Positions 55,270 to 64,000 are shown, counted from the stretch's first letter. The stretch is DNA of 64,000 nucleotides from Chitinophaga sp. HK235 (GCF_018255755.1 NZ_CP073766.1:4772501-4836500), one strand, 5' to 3'. Notes: generated from the letters alone by a model not told the origin. Numbers and translations are program-made.

Positions 55270-56160
55270 TCACACTTTAATCCTGTTCCGGGCATCAATA
55301 CCCCAGAGCAGCTTATTACGCAGGGTATGCAGGAAATTACTTTCATCCAGTCGCAACAGGCTGAGAGAAAACCGTTCTTTTTTAATAGCCAGCTGCACAG
55401 TGCTGTCAATGGTTTCCATACGGCTGTCGAGTGTACACAGAAACTGATCGCTGCGGCCCTCCACTTCAAAGGATATCACACTTTCATTAGGCACAATAAT
55501 CGGACGTACATTGAGGTTATGCGGCGCCACCGGCGTGATCACAAAGTTGTTGGCATCCGGGAATACGATCGGGCCTCCACAGCTGAGCGAATAACCGGTA
55601 GAACCGGTTGGAGTGGAAACGATCAGCCCATCAGCCCAGTAAGTATTGAGAAACTCTCCGTTCAGATAAGTATGGATCTTTACCATCGCGGAAGTATCCT
55701 TTTTATGGATGGTAAATTCATTCAGTGCATAAGGGATATCTCCGAACAACGGCACATTGGCATCCAGGTGAATCAATGAACGCTGATCTACCACATAGGT
55801 ACGGTCCAGCAGGGCCTTTACCAGGGAATGGATCTCGTCTTTGCCAATGCTGGCCAGAAAACCCAGCCGGCCAAAATTAATTCCCACCACCGGAATATTG
55901 GTATCCCGCACATAACACACGGTATCCAACAGAGTACCATCACCACCCAGGCTCATCAGAAACTCAATATTCCCCGGCAGATCTTCTGCCCGGGAGAACA
56001 AGGGAGGTTCCTCCTTAAAAGAAATATATTCTTTCAGCGTATGGTAAAAAGGTTCGTAAAGGGTAGCGGAGATCTCCGCACGCTGCAATTCATCCAGCAA
56101 CAAGCGGATATTTGCAATATCTTCTGTAATAAATCCCCGGCTATAGAGAGCAACCTGCAT
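55270..56160 (-). CDS. nadK: NAD kinase
   Basis: The 296-residue enzyme phosphorylates NAD to NADP. The GGDGTLLDT motif is at residues 72-80, and the second conserved block, STPTGSTGYSLSCGGPIVFP, is near residue 188. VVGINFGRLGFLASI also matches. Length is normal. It follows the second BamA-like gene on the same strand. Confidence 0.95.
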   Translation of the reverse strand: MQVALYSRGFITEDIANIRLLLDELQRAEISATLYEPFYHTLKEYISFKEEPPLFSRAEDLPGNIEFLMSLGGDGTLLDTVCYVRDTNIPVVGINFGRLGFLASIGKDEIHSLVKALLDRTYVVDQRSLIHLDANVPLFGDIPYALNEFTIHKKDTSAMVKIHTYLNGEFLNTYWADGLIVSTPTGSTGYSLSCGGPIVFPDANNFVITPVAPHNLNVRPIIVPNESVISFEVEGRSDQFLCTLDSRMETIDSTVQLAIKKERFSLSLLRLDESNFLHTLRNKLLWGIDARNRIKV

Positions 56161-56217
56161 TTGTGCATTTCTTTAAGTAATCCAACAAACCGTGTACGCT
56201 GTAGTTCACTGTTCCTG

Positions 56218-57651
56218 CTACATATCTACACTTGTGTGTAAAAATAGTCCTTTTTGCCCTAACTGGTTAACGCTGTACTCTATACGCAAACAGGTATCAT
56301 AAAAAGAAACAATATCAAGGCCGATGCCGCCAGTATATAGGAAACGGTTGTTGAGGAAACTGTTTCCAGGGAACTTGTTGTACGCATATCCCCCATCGGC
56401 AAAGGCTTTGGCGAATATGCGGAAAGGTACGGTATTGAATTTTTTGGGGACGATGGGCAGCTTCAGTTTGAAGGCCAGTATCTCCTGACGCAGGGTGGAC
56501 TTCAGGATAGCAAAACTGGTACCGTCAACCACGTAATATTCGAGGCCCCGCAGGTAATCTTCCGCATACCCCAGCGCCTGCTGGTTCATATAGGGCTGTT
56601 CGTCCGAAAACTTCACCTGTCCCCGCATGCCCAGCGCCAGAAAAGTCCTGGGCCGCAGTTGCCAGAACCGGGCTGCATTCAGCCGGAACCGGATATCGTC
56701 AATATCACTTAGTGGGCCGATACCACGCTTGGCCGCCTCTCCCATTATACTGACACCCTTGAGCGGGTACACCCAACTATCTGCCCGGATATAGGTAACG
56801 CGGTAGACCAGGTCTAAAAACCGTACGCTGGTACGGCCTTTTCCCAGGTAATTGGGGTTGATGATGGCCACCGAATCGGCTACTTTCTCATAGTTGTAGT
56901 AGAGAAATACCTGGTGTCTGGTATTGATGGCTTTACGGTAGCTGTAACGGATGCCAATCGTATATACCTGGCGCAGGAATTCATCCTTGCGGAAAAACTG
57001 CTGTTTATTGTTGCTGGTACTATCGTTAACCTCACGGTTACGGCTATATGAAAATAAAACTCCCAGGCCATGACGGAAGCCCTTATCGATATAAGGCAGG
57101 TTATATTGCAGGCTTATCTTCTGGGTATATCCGAACTGCAGGGTGGCATCCAGGCCATCATTACGTCCGGTGAGGTTTTCCTGTGTTCCTTTTACACCCA
57201 GATTGACACGATTAAAATTATGTCCTTTCTCCACCCACCATTGGTTGAAGTTTCTGTCGGCGAGTTTGAAAATAGGAAATGCAAAGGTGTACCAGCGCTC
57301 CCATACTTCAAATACCAGGTCAGCGCTATTGCCGTCCCAGTTTTTGACATTGGCGGTGGCATTGAGGAACAGGGAGGTATTCAGGATCTGTTTCCTGCGT
57401 TCTTCCAGCGTTTCCGCCAGATTGTTGAGGTAGATGGTATCTCCCGGAACCGTGCTTATTTCACGTTGTATGATGGAGGTACGGGTTTTCTTATTACCGA
57501 TAATGATAATATTGCGAACGACCAGGTAGCCGGAATCCTGTGCCAGCGCTGCAGCCCTTCCCCCTTCTTCCATCCGGCTTTTCGCCGCGCCAGGTAATAC
57601 TATGCCGAGCAGGCATAAGTATCCCAGCAAGTAATAACAGCATCTCAGCAT
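56218..57651 (-). CDS. BamA/TamA-like outer membrane protein
   Basis: The 477-residue protein has a signal peptide and one POTRA-like domain starting VVRNIIIIGNKKTRTSIIQR (about residue 48). A beta-barrel surface-antigen domain of the Omp85 superfamily follows, ending FYDTCLRIEYSVNQLGQKGL. It is half the length of the BamA above, so it resembles short Omp85 proteins of unknown role in Bacteroidota. Lipid or protein transport across the outer membrane is possible. Confidence 0.82.
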   Translation of the reverse strand: MLRCCYYLLGYLCLLGIVLPGAAKSRMEEGGRAAALAQDSGYLVVRNIIIIGNKKTRTSIIQREISTVPGDTIYLNNLAETLEERRKQILNTSLFLNATANVKNWDGNSADLVFEVWERWYTFAFPIFKLADRNFNQWWVEKGHNFNRVNLGVKGTQENLTGRNDGLDATLQFGYTQKISLQYNLPYIDKGFRHGLGVLFSYSRNREVNDSTSNNKQQFFRKDEFLRQVYTIGIRYSYRKAINTRHQVFLYYNYEKVADSVAIINPNYLGKGRTSVRFLDLVYRVTYIRADSWVYPLKGVSIMGEAAKRGIGPLSDIDDIRFRLNAARFWQLRPRTFLALGMRGQVKFSDEQPYMNQQALGYAEDYLRGLEYYVVDGTSFAILKSTLRQEILAFKLKLPIVPKKFNTVPFRIFAKAFADGGYAYNKFPGNSFLNNRFLYTGGIGLDIVSFYDTCLRIEYSVNQLGQKGLFLHTSVDM

Positions 57652-57754
57652 GTAGGCTATCTCTGATTTAGATTGCTAAAGTTACATTAAATGTGTGTCG
57701 TTATCATGGAAGATAAACAACCCTAACAACATAAAAAAATTAACCGGGGAGGAG

Positions 57755-58414
57755 TTACATGCTGATATAATTCATCAACAAATCGTAGTTCTTTTTGACC
57801 AGGTCTTCTTCCTGTTCTTCGGAGTAGATGTATTTGATAGTATAATTAAAGCGCTCGTAAGTGGCCACCAGTGAGTGGAGTTCCTGGCGGTTGGTTTTGA
57901 GCAGCACTTCCAGCTTACCGGAAGGATCGGTAATCGTATTTACGCTGAGCAGGATCACGTCGTTGGACTCCGCAATGCGGGCTATTTCGCTGAGACTATA
58001 GTCGCGGGGATCCATTTCCAGGGCCAGGATGCCACCGGCTTCCTTTGCTCCGTTGAATTGGGCCAGGGCAGCCAGCAGGTTATCTTTGGTGATAATGCCC
58101 AGGTATTCGTTCTCCTTGGTCACGACCGGCAGGGCACACAGTTTGAATTCATGGAACAGCTTCAGCGCTTCAAAAAGGTGGGCACCTTCCTGAATGGCAG
58201 TACGGCTGGCTCCGTTGTACTGCAGGGATTCCAGCAGCAGTTCCGGCTCTTCCAGGTCCATAATCTGATCTTCCTCTACCAGTGCCACATACTTATTATC
58301 CACTACCATAGGCAGTTGCGTAAGATGATATTCATTCATCAGACGCAATGCTTTAGTTCCTGCATCCGAAGGTTGCAGGATTGGCACGGTGGATATGAGT
58401 TCTCTGGCAGTCAT
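57755..58414 (-). CDS. CBS domain protein
   Basis: The 219-residue protein has two CBS motifs (about 1-55 and 75-125: TVPILQPSDAGTKALRLMNE and EFKLCALPVVTKENEYLGII). An ACT-like or extra domain follows in the last 80 residues (SNDVILLSVNTITDPSGKLE). CBS pairs bind adenine nucleotides. The gene lies between the Omp85-like gene and an alpha/beta hydrolase gene on the same strand. Its role is not known. Confidence 0.85.
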   Translation of the reverse strand: MTARELISTVPILQPSDAGTKALRLMNEYHLTQLPMVVDNKYVALVEEDQIMDLEEPELLLESLQYNGASRTAIQEGAHLFEALKLFHEFKLCALPVVTKENEYLGIITKDNLLAALAQFNGAKEAGGILALEMDPRDYSLSEIARIAESNDVILLSVNTITDPSGKLEVLLKTNRQELHSLVATYERFNYTIKYIYSEEQEEDLVKKNYDLLMNYISM

Positions 58415-58530
58415 TTTCGTGTATTCTTACACAATAATAACAAAGAATCTTCCAACAGAAAAAGAAATTACATGTACTGTTATCCTGCCGCACCTGCAGA
58501 GGGCGGTCTATACGCAATACCAGAAACGGT

Positions 58531-59313
58531 TCAGGTGTTTGGCTGCGTCTTCAGTTTCTCCAGAAAAGCGTGCAGGATCTTGTTAAACTCGTCGGGAACT
58601 TCCATCATGGGCGCATGGCCGCATTTATCAATGAATTCCAGTTCAGAATTAGGTATAAGCTTTTGAAATTCTTCGCCCACCATAGGAGGTGTAACGGTAT
58701 CATTTTTACCCCAGATCAGCAGTGTAGGTTGTTTGATGTCTTTCAGTTCATCTCCCAGGTTATGTCGGATAGCAGATTTAGCCAGGGTGATGATTTTGAT
58801 CACTTTCAGACGATTGTTGACAATCTCAAACATTTCGTCCACCAGTTCTTTGGTAGCGATCTTCGGATCATAAAAAGTAAGCTCAGCTTTCTTACGGATA
58901 TATTCGTAGTCTCCTCTTTTAGGATAGGTTTCACCCATACCATTTTCAAACAGACCGGAACTACCAGTGAGTATCAGCGACTTAATAGGCGCTTCCGGGT
59001 GTTTGAGCAGATATACCAGCGCCACATGGCCACCCAGGGAATTACCCAGCAGGTGCACATTCTGGTAGCCTCTGGCTTCAACAAACTTGTGCACAAACTT
59101 AGCCAGGCCGCCAACAGACGTTTCCAGGATGTTTAAATCATACAGGGGCAACATGGGTATCACAACCTTGTTATACTGCCGGAAATACTCGATCATGTGC
59201 GAGAAATTGCTCAAAGCACCAAAAAGTCCATGCAATAATACCAGTGGTTCTCCTTCTCCTTCTTCTATATAACTAAACTTACCCTGTGTTTTGATTTCGT
59301 AATCCATTGCCAA
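58531..59313 (-). CDS. Alpha/beta hydrolase
   Basis: The 260-residue enzyme has the oxyanion stretch LVLLHGLFGALSNF near residue 24, the nucleophile elbow GNSLGG with S92, an Asp in WGKNDTVTPP and a His in KCGHAPMME. That is a complete Ser-Asp-His triad. No signal peptide. The substrate could be an ester or a C-C bond compound; the sequence resembles general carboxylesterases and 2-hydroxymuconate-type hydrolases. Confidence 0.88.
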   Translation of the reverse strand: MAMDYEIKTQGKFSYIEEGEGEPLVLLHGLFGALSNFSHMIEYFRQYNKVVIPMLPLYDLNILETSVGGLAKFVHKFVEARGYQNVHLLGNSLGGHVALVYLLKHPEAPIKSLILTGSSGLFENGMGETYPKRGDYEYIRKKAELTFYDPKIATKELVDEMFEIVNNRLKVIKIITLAKSAIRHNLGDELKDIKQPTLLIWGKNDTVTPPMVGEEFQKLIPNSELEFIDKCGHAPMMEVPDEFNKILHAFLEKLKTQPNT

Positions 59314-59367
59314 ATCTTGAAAGTCAATTTTACGCTAAAATAATTCTTTTTATTAATCTAAATACTG

Positions 59368-59910
59368 TCAGGCTGATTGTAAGTGTCCGGCAGCTTTATC
59401 AAAAAACGCCTGCAGCTGGGAGAATATGTCTTTAAAGACCGGTATCCACTCTCCCATATGATCCAATACCCAGGGGCCTATGTGCTCAATATAGGGATAT
59501 ACCACTGAATGCAGTTTGGTTTCCGGGCTCAGCAGATAGATCTGGTTGGCAATCCACAATACCACACTATAAACAATCGTGAATATCATACTGTACAACA
59601 GAATGCCACCCAGCCTGTTCAGCCATCCCATCATGGCCATTTCTATCAGCTTCTGCAGTGCGCTGGCACCCAGTCTTACCAGTAATGCCACTCCCACAAA
59701 AAGGCAAACGAAACAAAGCATCGGCACCCAACGGGAATGTATATCCCATCGTTGCTGCACCAGTGTAGCGGTAACTGCAGAAAGTTTAAGGGCAACTGCC
59801 AGTCCCAGTGTTACGGCAACCAGCGAAAAAACGGCCACTATCAATCCACGTGTATACCCTTTATAAAGGGCTATTACCATGATAATGGCAAAAACGATAT
59901 CTATTGACAA
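59368..59910 (-). CDS. CvpA family membrane protein
   Basis: The protein has four hydrophobic helices and the CvpA pattern IDIVFAIIMVIALYKGYTRG with FSLVAVTLGLAVALKLS. CvpA-type proteins sit in the inner membrane and are linked to colicin V production and envelope stress. I place the start at TTG 59910, giving 180 residues. The frame is open 21 codons further (TTG 59973), but that part is the transcript of a hairpin built from AAATCAAAAAATC-type repeats and looks non-coding. Downstream of gldC and yqeY. Confidence 0.8.
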   Translation of the reverse strand: MSIDIVFAIIMVIALYKGYTRGLIVAVFSLVAVTLGLAVALKLSAVTATLVQQRWDIHSRWVPMLCFVCLFVGVALLVRLGASALQKLIEMAMMGWLNRLGGILLYSMIFTIVYSVVLWIANQIYLLSPETKLHSVVYPYIEHIGPWVLDHMGEWIPVFKDIFSQLQAFFDKAAGHLQSA

Positions 59911-59939
59911 AGTAATAATTTTCGATTTTTCTGATTCCT

Positions 59940-59992
59940 GATTTTTTGATTTTGGAATGGAAGAAGGTCTCAAATTCCAAAATCAAAAAATC
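59940..59992. repeat. 19-bp perfect inverted repeat before cvpA
   Basis: The arms GATTTTTTGATTTTGGAAT (59940-59958) and its exact complement (59974-59992) enclose 15 bases. Short words such as AAATCAAAAAATC recur in nearby gaps. It lies between the yqeY and cvpA genes and could limit readthrough or protect the upstream mRNA. Confidence 0.65.
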
Positions 59993-60024
59993 AAAAATTA
60001 AAAAATCTTTAAATATTTAAATAT

Positions 60025-60474
60025 TTATTTAAGGAGTTCTTTTACCATAGCGGAAATAGCCTTTCCGTCTGCTTTACCAGCCAGTTGTTTGGTGGCTACG
60101 CCCATTACCTTACCCATATCAGCAGGAGATGCAGCACCTACTGAAGCAATAATTTCAGCCACAGCAGCTTTTAACTCATCTTCGCTCATTTGTTTGGGCA
60201 GGAAACGTTCAATCACGGCCAGCTCTTCTTCTTCTTTCACAGCCAGGTCTTCCCTGTTCTGCTGACGGAAAATTTCCAGGGAGTCTCTCCTTTGTTTGGC
60301 CAGTTTCTGCAGCAGCTTTAATTCATCAGCTTCAGTCAATTCTCCGCTGCCACCTTCCGCTGTTTTAACCAGCAGAATAGCGGCTTTGATAGCGCGCAAC
60401 GCACGCAAGTCAGCTTCTTTTTTGCCCAGCATCGCCGTTTTGATCTCGGCGTTGATATTTGTTTCTAAAGACAT
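60025..60474 (-). CDS. GatB/YqeY domain protein
   Basis: The 149-residue protein matches the YqeY family over its full length: EIKTAMLGKKEADLRALRAI at the start, KQRRDSLEIFRQQNREDL in the middle and GKVMGVATKQLAGKADGKAI near the end. The fold is related to the tail of GatB, the amidotransferase subunit for Asn/Gln-tRNA, but YqeY itself has no proven role. It follows gldC by 20 bases. Confidence 0.92.
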   Translation of the reverse strand: MSLETNINAEIKTAMLGKKEADLRALRAIKAAILLVKTAEGGSGELTEADELKLLQKLAKQRRDSLEIFRQQNREDLAVKEEEELAVIERFLPKQMSEDELKAAVAEIIASVGAASPADMGKVMGVATKQLAGKADGKAISAMVKELLK

Positions 60475-60494
60475 ATGTGGTTACGTTTAATGGA

Positions 60495-60836
60495 TTAGGA
60501 TTCAGCCTGCTGTTTTTCCTGGAATTTCTTAAAGAACTCTTTAGCAAAAGCCCTTAATTCATCCGCCTGGTCGCGGTATTGGGTAGCCCTGGCATAAGTA
60601 TCAGCCATGGTCATCATAGTCTGAAAAAAGAAGTCGGCCATTTCATCCACCATCATATCTTTGGTCCAGAGGTCAATCCGTAAAGCAGCCTTTTCAGCCG
60701 GGTCCCAGAAAGATATCATCATGGCTTTGGCCTTGATCAGGCGGTCTTCCTTGTTATCAGTGGCACTCCACTCAATCGATTCCGGCACTTTATTCTCGTC
60801 CAGACCCACCTGGATCTGTATGTTTTTCTTGTTCAT
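60495..60836 (-). CDS. gldC: Gliding motility-associated protein GldC
   Basis: The 113-residue protein matches GldC: QIQVGLDENKVPESIEWSAT, then KAMMISFWDP and LWTKDMMVDEM. GldC is needed for full gliding motility in Flavobacterium; its exact role is unknown and it occurs also in non-gliding Bacteroidota. It is a reliable marker of the phylum. It is followed by yqeY and cvpA, an arrangement that may be one transcript. Confidence 0.9.
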   Translation of the reverse strand: MNKKNIQIQVGLDENKVPESIEWSATDNKEDRLIKAKAMMISFWDPAEKAALRIDLWTKDMMVDEMADFFFQTMMTMADTYARATQYRDQADELRAFAKEFFKKFQEKQQAES

Positions 60837-60853
60837 GTTTTTTCATTAAAGCG

Positions 60854-60861
60854 CAAAAATA
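60854..60861 (-). promoter_or_regulatory. Candidate promoter of gldC-yqeY
   Basis: TATTTTTG on the minus strand fits TAnnTTTG and lies 18 bases before the gldC ATG. The -33 region has no clear TTTG, so the assignment is tentative. The neighbouring GATATTTGGTTATTTGGATA-like repeats are noted as low-complexity sequence. Confidence 0.4.
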
Positions 60862-60917
60862 ACTATCATTTAGGGATTTTGATATTTGGTTATTTGGATA
60901 TTTGACCCGAATAACGA

Positions 60918-62018
60918 TTAAATCCCCCAATTCCCTGCATCCCAGCCAGTTGCCGGGGCTACCGGCGGTTCCTTGGCCAGCAGCCTGCTTCTCAGCTGTT
61001 CATCCTTATACAGCAGGCTCATTTTCTCCGCCAGATCATCCACATTGGCAGGGTCTGTATACAATGCTGTATCACCGGCAGCTTCCCGGGCAGCCTCACT
61101 TTCCAGCGCTATCACCGGCACCTTGCATTGTTGTGCCATATAGATGGGCAGCGGCAGTCCATCAAAACGAGCGGGATACACCAGTGCATAGGCGGCACCT
61201 GTTACCTCCGCCAGCTGTGCCATCGTCAGATCCTGCAGCCACACTACATCATGCCTGAACTTAAAACTTTCCAGTGCCTGCGCGATCTCAGCCCCGGCAG
61301 CCGTCAGATTACCGGCCAATACCAGTTTCAGATTGGTACGCTGCCGTTTTTTTAGCGCCGAAAACGCTTTAAAAACCGGCATTATATTATTCCTCGGATG
61401 AATGCTTCCAGTTACCAAAAAATACTCCACCCCGCCAGACCAGGCCTTTTTAGCCGCCTCCCGATCTTCCCATTCCAGTGGCCGGAACAGGCTACTGTCA
61501 ATGGCTGCACTCAGCTGTAATACTTTATTGCGGGCTCCTGGCGCGTAACGCAGCAGCTCCGCTTTGGTGGTATCAGAAAGTACTACGATCTGCTGTGCCC
61601 GGTCGAGATAACGGGTAATCTTTTTTTTCAGGGAAGCCTGTTCCTGCGCAGATTGCAGACCGGCATTCTTCAAAAAAGATAGGTCCCGGAGCAGGATAGT
61701 AGCCGGCACCTTGCTTCTCAGAGGCAAAGTACTGTCCAGCCCTATGTAATGGTCTGCCTTTATTGTCTTCATTGCATGTGGCAGCTGCCATTCCAGCCAC
61801 CAGTAACGATGCCAGGCCTTGTTGCCTTTGAGTGGCAGCACTACAGTAGTAACATTGGCTGGAAAGTTAAGATGGGCAGGAACCTCCCCGTCAAAATAAA
61901 AGGTAAACCGGTGCTCCGGCTGTTGCCGGCATAATGCAGATATGATCTCAGTAGCCACCTGGCCGGTATCGGCGGGTAAATCCCTTCTCAGGCAAGTAGC
62001 ATTAACAGCAATTTGCAT
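60918..62018 (-). CDS. Glycosyltransferase family 1/4 protein
   Basis: From ATG 62018 (MQIAVNATCLRRDLPADTGQ) the 366-residue GT-B protein carries FLVTGSIHPRNNIMPVFKAF near residue 205, KLVLAGNL, and the donor-binding region ALVYPARFDGLPLPIYMAQQ followed by VPVIALESEAAREAAGDTAL. It resembles mannosyltransferases that extend cell-surface glycans. It is separate from the main EPS locus and lies next to a lipoprotein gene and a permease gene. The first 10 codons upstream of this start are not family-like. Confidence 0.85.
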   Translation of the reverse strand: MQIAVNATCLRRDLPADTGQVATEIISALCRQQPEHRFTFYFDGEVPAHLNFPANVTTVVLPLKGNKAWHRYWWLEWQLPHAMKTIKADHYIGLDSTLPLRSKVPATILLRDLSFLKNAGLQSAQEQASLKKKITRYLDRAQQIVVLSDTTKAELLRYAPGARNKVLQLSAAIDSSLFRPLEWEDREAAKKAWSGGVEYFLVTGSIHPRNNIMPVFKAFSALKKRQRTNLKLVLAGNLTAAGAEIAQALESFKFRHDVVWLQDLTMAQLAEVTGAAYALVYPARFDGLPLPIYMAQQCKVPVIALESEAAREAAGDTALYTDPANVDDLAEKMSLLYKDEQLRSRLLAKEPPVAPATGWDAGNWGI

Positions 62019-62087
62019 AGATATTTCACTTGATGTGACAGCCTGCAAACCTACGCTATTTTGACATGCCGCAACAGTGATAATTTA

Positions 62088-62522
62088 TCAGCCGGCCGAC
62101 TTGTTGGTGATAAGGAATTCCACTGGCGTGGTAATGTTGGCCGTATTGCCCAATGATGCCAGGGTAAGTGTTACTTTATAAGTCTTTACCTCCTTGAGAT
62201 GCCGGAGTGTAATATTGATCGTACCGGTGGTGGCATCTGGTATGGCATCCTGTGCCAGGGGAATGCCCGCAGGGTCTGTCACTACGTTCATGGTTACCCG
62301 TACCCCTTTTTCCGGCATTTTGGAAGTGATCTTCACCTGAAAGGTAAAGGTGCTGTCCATTGCCACGTTGGCCTTGCCTGCCACCACTCCGGATAACTCC
62401 AGCTTCAGGGCTTCTTCCTGAGTAGACGGAGCCGGATCTTCACCACCCTTCTTTTTTTTACAGGCAGTCAGTGCCAACAAGGCACCTATGAGAAACAAGG
62501 ATAGATATTTTTTCAGTGGCAT
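62088..62522 (-). CDS. Hypothetical lipoprotein
   Basis: The 144-residue protein has a lipoprotein signal (MPLKKYLSLFLIGALLALTA followed by C21) and a lysine-rich start of the mature part. The remainder looks like one beta-sandwich domain with strands such as VRVTMNVVTDPAG and TINITLRHL. I recognise no family. It is likely anchored to the outer membrane and lies between a glycosyltransferase gene and an ABC permease gene. Confidence 0.75.
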   Translation of the reverse strand: MPLKKYLSLFLIGALLALTACKKKKGGEDPAPSTQEEALKLELSGVVAGKANVAMDSTFTFQVKITSKMPEKGVRVTMNVVTDPAGIPLAQDAIPDATTGTINITLRHLKEVKTYKVTLTLASLGNTANITTPVEFLITNKSAG

Positions 62523-62566
62523 AACAAGGGTATATAAGATGAAATTACAATTTTATCATATGTAAA

Positions 62567-63697
62567 TCAAATTTTACTTCTCACATCCAGGGCATCCCGC
62601 AAGCCATTACCTAACAGGTTGAAAGCCAGCACCAGCATCATAATAGCCACACCCGGCGCCAGCGCCAGCAGCGGGTTGTGTGTAATAATGAAATTGTAAT
62701 TCTCTTTGATCATGAGACCCCAGGAAGGCTGTGGCGGTTGTACGCCCACCCCCAGAAAGCTAAGTCCCGCCTCCACCACAATAGCCGTAGCAAAGTTGCC
62801 AGCCGCTACTACCATTACAGGCCCCAGGATATTGGGCAGGATATGTTTTACGATAATACGGGTATGTCCGTATCCCAATGCCCGGGCGGCTTCTACAAAT
62901 TCCAGTTCCCGCAGGGCCAGTATCTGACCACGGATAATACGGGCCACCCCTACCCACAACGTCAGCCCCACGGCTATAAATACCTGCCAGAAGCCCTTAC
63001 CCAGCGCGAGTGTCAGTGCAAATACCAGCAGCAGCGAAGGCATAGACCACACCACATTTACCAGCCACATCACCATATCATCAGCCGTGCCTTTGAAATA
63101 ACCGGCTACAGCACCCATAAACACGCCTATAGTAAGGGAAATGATCACTGCAATACATCCTACGCCCAGGCTCACCCGGGTGCCTACCAGCAGCCGGCTC
63201 AGGATATCCCGGCCAAACTTGTCGGTACCCAGCCAGTAGGTAACCGGAAAGATGCGGTGGCGGACAATGTTTTCCTGCAATTGAGGTACAGAGAGTCCCG
63301 CTTCCTGCTGGCTGCCATACCAAACATCGCGGAGGTTATATTTTTCTTCCCGTGAGGTAGTCTCGTCTACATAACGCTGCACCAGCAGGGTGCTGTCTTT
63401 AAATTCCCAGGAACGGACAGGTGTCCATGTCATATCCGACTCCTGGCCGAATAATAATCGCTGAAAAAAAGAAACCCTGACCACCGGCTGCGCTTTTTTG
63501 ACTGCCAGCATATGAATACGGAAACCCGGATGCTGTCCTCCTACTTCGAGGACCATCCTGTTGGCATCGGGAGTGTTATCTGGAGCAATGATATAAGCGA
63601 AAAAACTGACTACTACCGCCGCTGCAATGACGATCAGGCCTGCCAGTGCACCTTTGTTTTTTCGCAGCCTTTTCCAGGCAGATTGAATATCGGACAA
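62567..63697 (-). CDS. ABC transporter permease, DppC/OppC type
   Basis: The 376-residue membrane protein has an N-terminal helix (about 16-36), a large extra periplasmic domain (about 40-160) and the C-terminal transport domain. The EAA loop is EFVEAARALGYGHTRIIVKHILPNILGP. The C-terminus, AFNLLGNGLRDALDVR, is typical of DppC/OppC/NikC. The large insert is common in Bacteroidota oligopeptide transporters. No partner permease, ATPase or binding protein is inside the window; they may lie beyond the right edge or elsewhere. Confidence 0.9.
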   Translation of the reverse strand: MSDIQSAWKRLRKNKGALAGLIVIAAAVVVSFFAYIIAPDNTPDANRMVLEVGGQHPGFRIHMLAVKKAQPVVRVSFFQRLLFGQESDMTWTPVRSWEFKDSTLLVQRYVDETTSREEKYNLRDVWYGSQQEAGLSVPQLQENIVRHRIFPVTYWLGTDKFGRDILSRLLVGTRVSLGVGCIAVIISLTIGVFMGAVAGYFKGTADDMVMWLVNVVWSMPSLLLVFALTLALGKGFWQVFIAVGLTLWVGVARIIRGQILALRELEFVEAARALGYGHTRIIVKHILPNILGPVMVVAAGNFATAIVVEAGLSFLGVGVQPPQPSWGLMIKENYNFIITHNPLLALAPGVAIMMLVLAFNLLGNGLRDALDVRSKI

Positions 63698-63712
63698 CTG
63701 TAAAATAATTTT

Positions 63713-64000
63713 TTAGTTCACCTGCCGGCCCTTCCATTGGTAACTTCCAAACTTGCCCAGCCATCCGGCGAGAACAATATAAGGAATATGAAACAACTGT
63801 CCGGGGATAAACCATATCAATAAAGCTGTTTTACGGAAAAAGCCTGCTACCGGTACCAGGAAATAAAGCTCCAGTGTTACCTTCAGCAGCAGGAGAATCA
63901 GGAACGCAGGCCACCAATGTGGTACAAACAAAGCGATTGCCCCCAATACCAGCATACTTACATTAAAAAGATATACCAGTAACAACACCCAGGTAAGGCG
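63713..64000 (-). CDS. C-terminal part of a membrane glycosyltransferase (partial)
   Basis: The frame is open to the right edge, and its product has three or four hydrophobic helices, ending VLAGWLGKFGSYQWKGRQVN. This is the usual tail of polytopic GT2 glycosyltransferases, so the catalytic part lies outside the window. A GTG at 63988 is internal in my view, not a start. It ends 15 bases before the ABC permease gene. Confidence 0.75.
   Translation of the reverse strand, partial: RLTWVLLLVYLFNVSMLVLGAIALFVPHWWPAFLILLLLKVTLELYFLVPVAGFFRKTALLIWFIPGQLFHIPYIVLAGWLGKFGSYQWKGRQVN

Noticed and set aside
60871..60905. ATTTGG-type repeats before gldC considered as a CRISPR or phase-variation tract
   Set aside because: The units are only a few bases long, irregular and limited to a short gap, without spacers, so they are low-complexity sequence.

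Overview
The window reads as a chromosomal segment of a Bacteroidota bacterium, most likely Chitinophagaceae and Chitinophaga-like. The grounds are a gldC gliding gene, a uppS-bamA-ompH-ompH run, DUF1080 and Gfo/Idh/MocA secreted proteins, a GH125 mannosidase, an IcmF-type fused mutase, few strong Shine-Dalgarno sites, and promoters of the Bacteroidota form (TTTG or TTG, about 19-21 bases, then TAnnTTTG). No phage, insertion sequence, CRISPR array, tRNA or rRNA gene was found.

Region 1 (1-15455, all minus strand) is an exopolysaccharide locus. In transcription order it holds an SLBB export protein, a Wzz-like protein, a GT2 transferase, a GT10 fucosyltransferase, a Wzx flippase, a Wzy-like polymerase, a divergent GT-A-like protein, a GT4, a WecG/TagA-type GT26, then gmd, fcl and manC for GDP-mannose and GDP-fucose, and an acyltransferase cut by the left edge. 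Donor synthesis and a GT10 enzyme together predict a fucosylated, probably acylated polymer. An interrupted small reading frame lies just before wzx.

Region 2 (15456-19109) has a long AT-rich leader with an 11-bp inverted repeat, an ECF sigma factor, a membrane acyltransferase-like protein and a sterol-desaturase-family protein.

Region 3 (19110-24400) is the least explained part. A minus-strand operon encodes an AAA ATPase, a very basic unknown protein and the RNA ligase RtcB. Its leader, and that of a DinB-family gene just upstream, share one layout: promoter, short ORF, terminator, second short ORF, terminator, gene. The second units are related in sequence. Each carries a 7-nt segment that could pair with the terminator's first arm, as in attenuation.

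Region 4 (24412-37453, minus) holds a secreted fibre-like protein, a PA0069-type radical SAM protein behind a 13-bp palindrome, a membrane MutS-like ATPase, GH125, a YVTN-propeller/phosphoesterase fusion, IcmF and a NUDIX-winged-helix regulator.

Region 5 (37622-48236) has ligA, a tadA-like deaminase and a NeuD-like acyltransferase on the plus strand, then an SPFH protein, a J-domain-like small protein, a PAS-LuxR regulator, Mn-type sodA, a DUF1080 lipoprotein, an oxidoreductase and an S41 protease.

Region 6 (48287-64000, minus) is housekeeping and envelope: yidD, rnpA (no ordinary start codon), rpmH, two ompH genes, bamA, uppS, a DUF6089-type protein, nadK, a second BamA-like protein, a CBS protein, an alpha/beta hydrolase, cvpA, yqeY, gldC, a glycosyltransferase, a lipoprotein, a DppC-type permease and a glycosyltransferase cut by the right edge.
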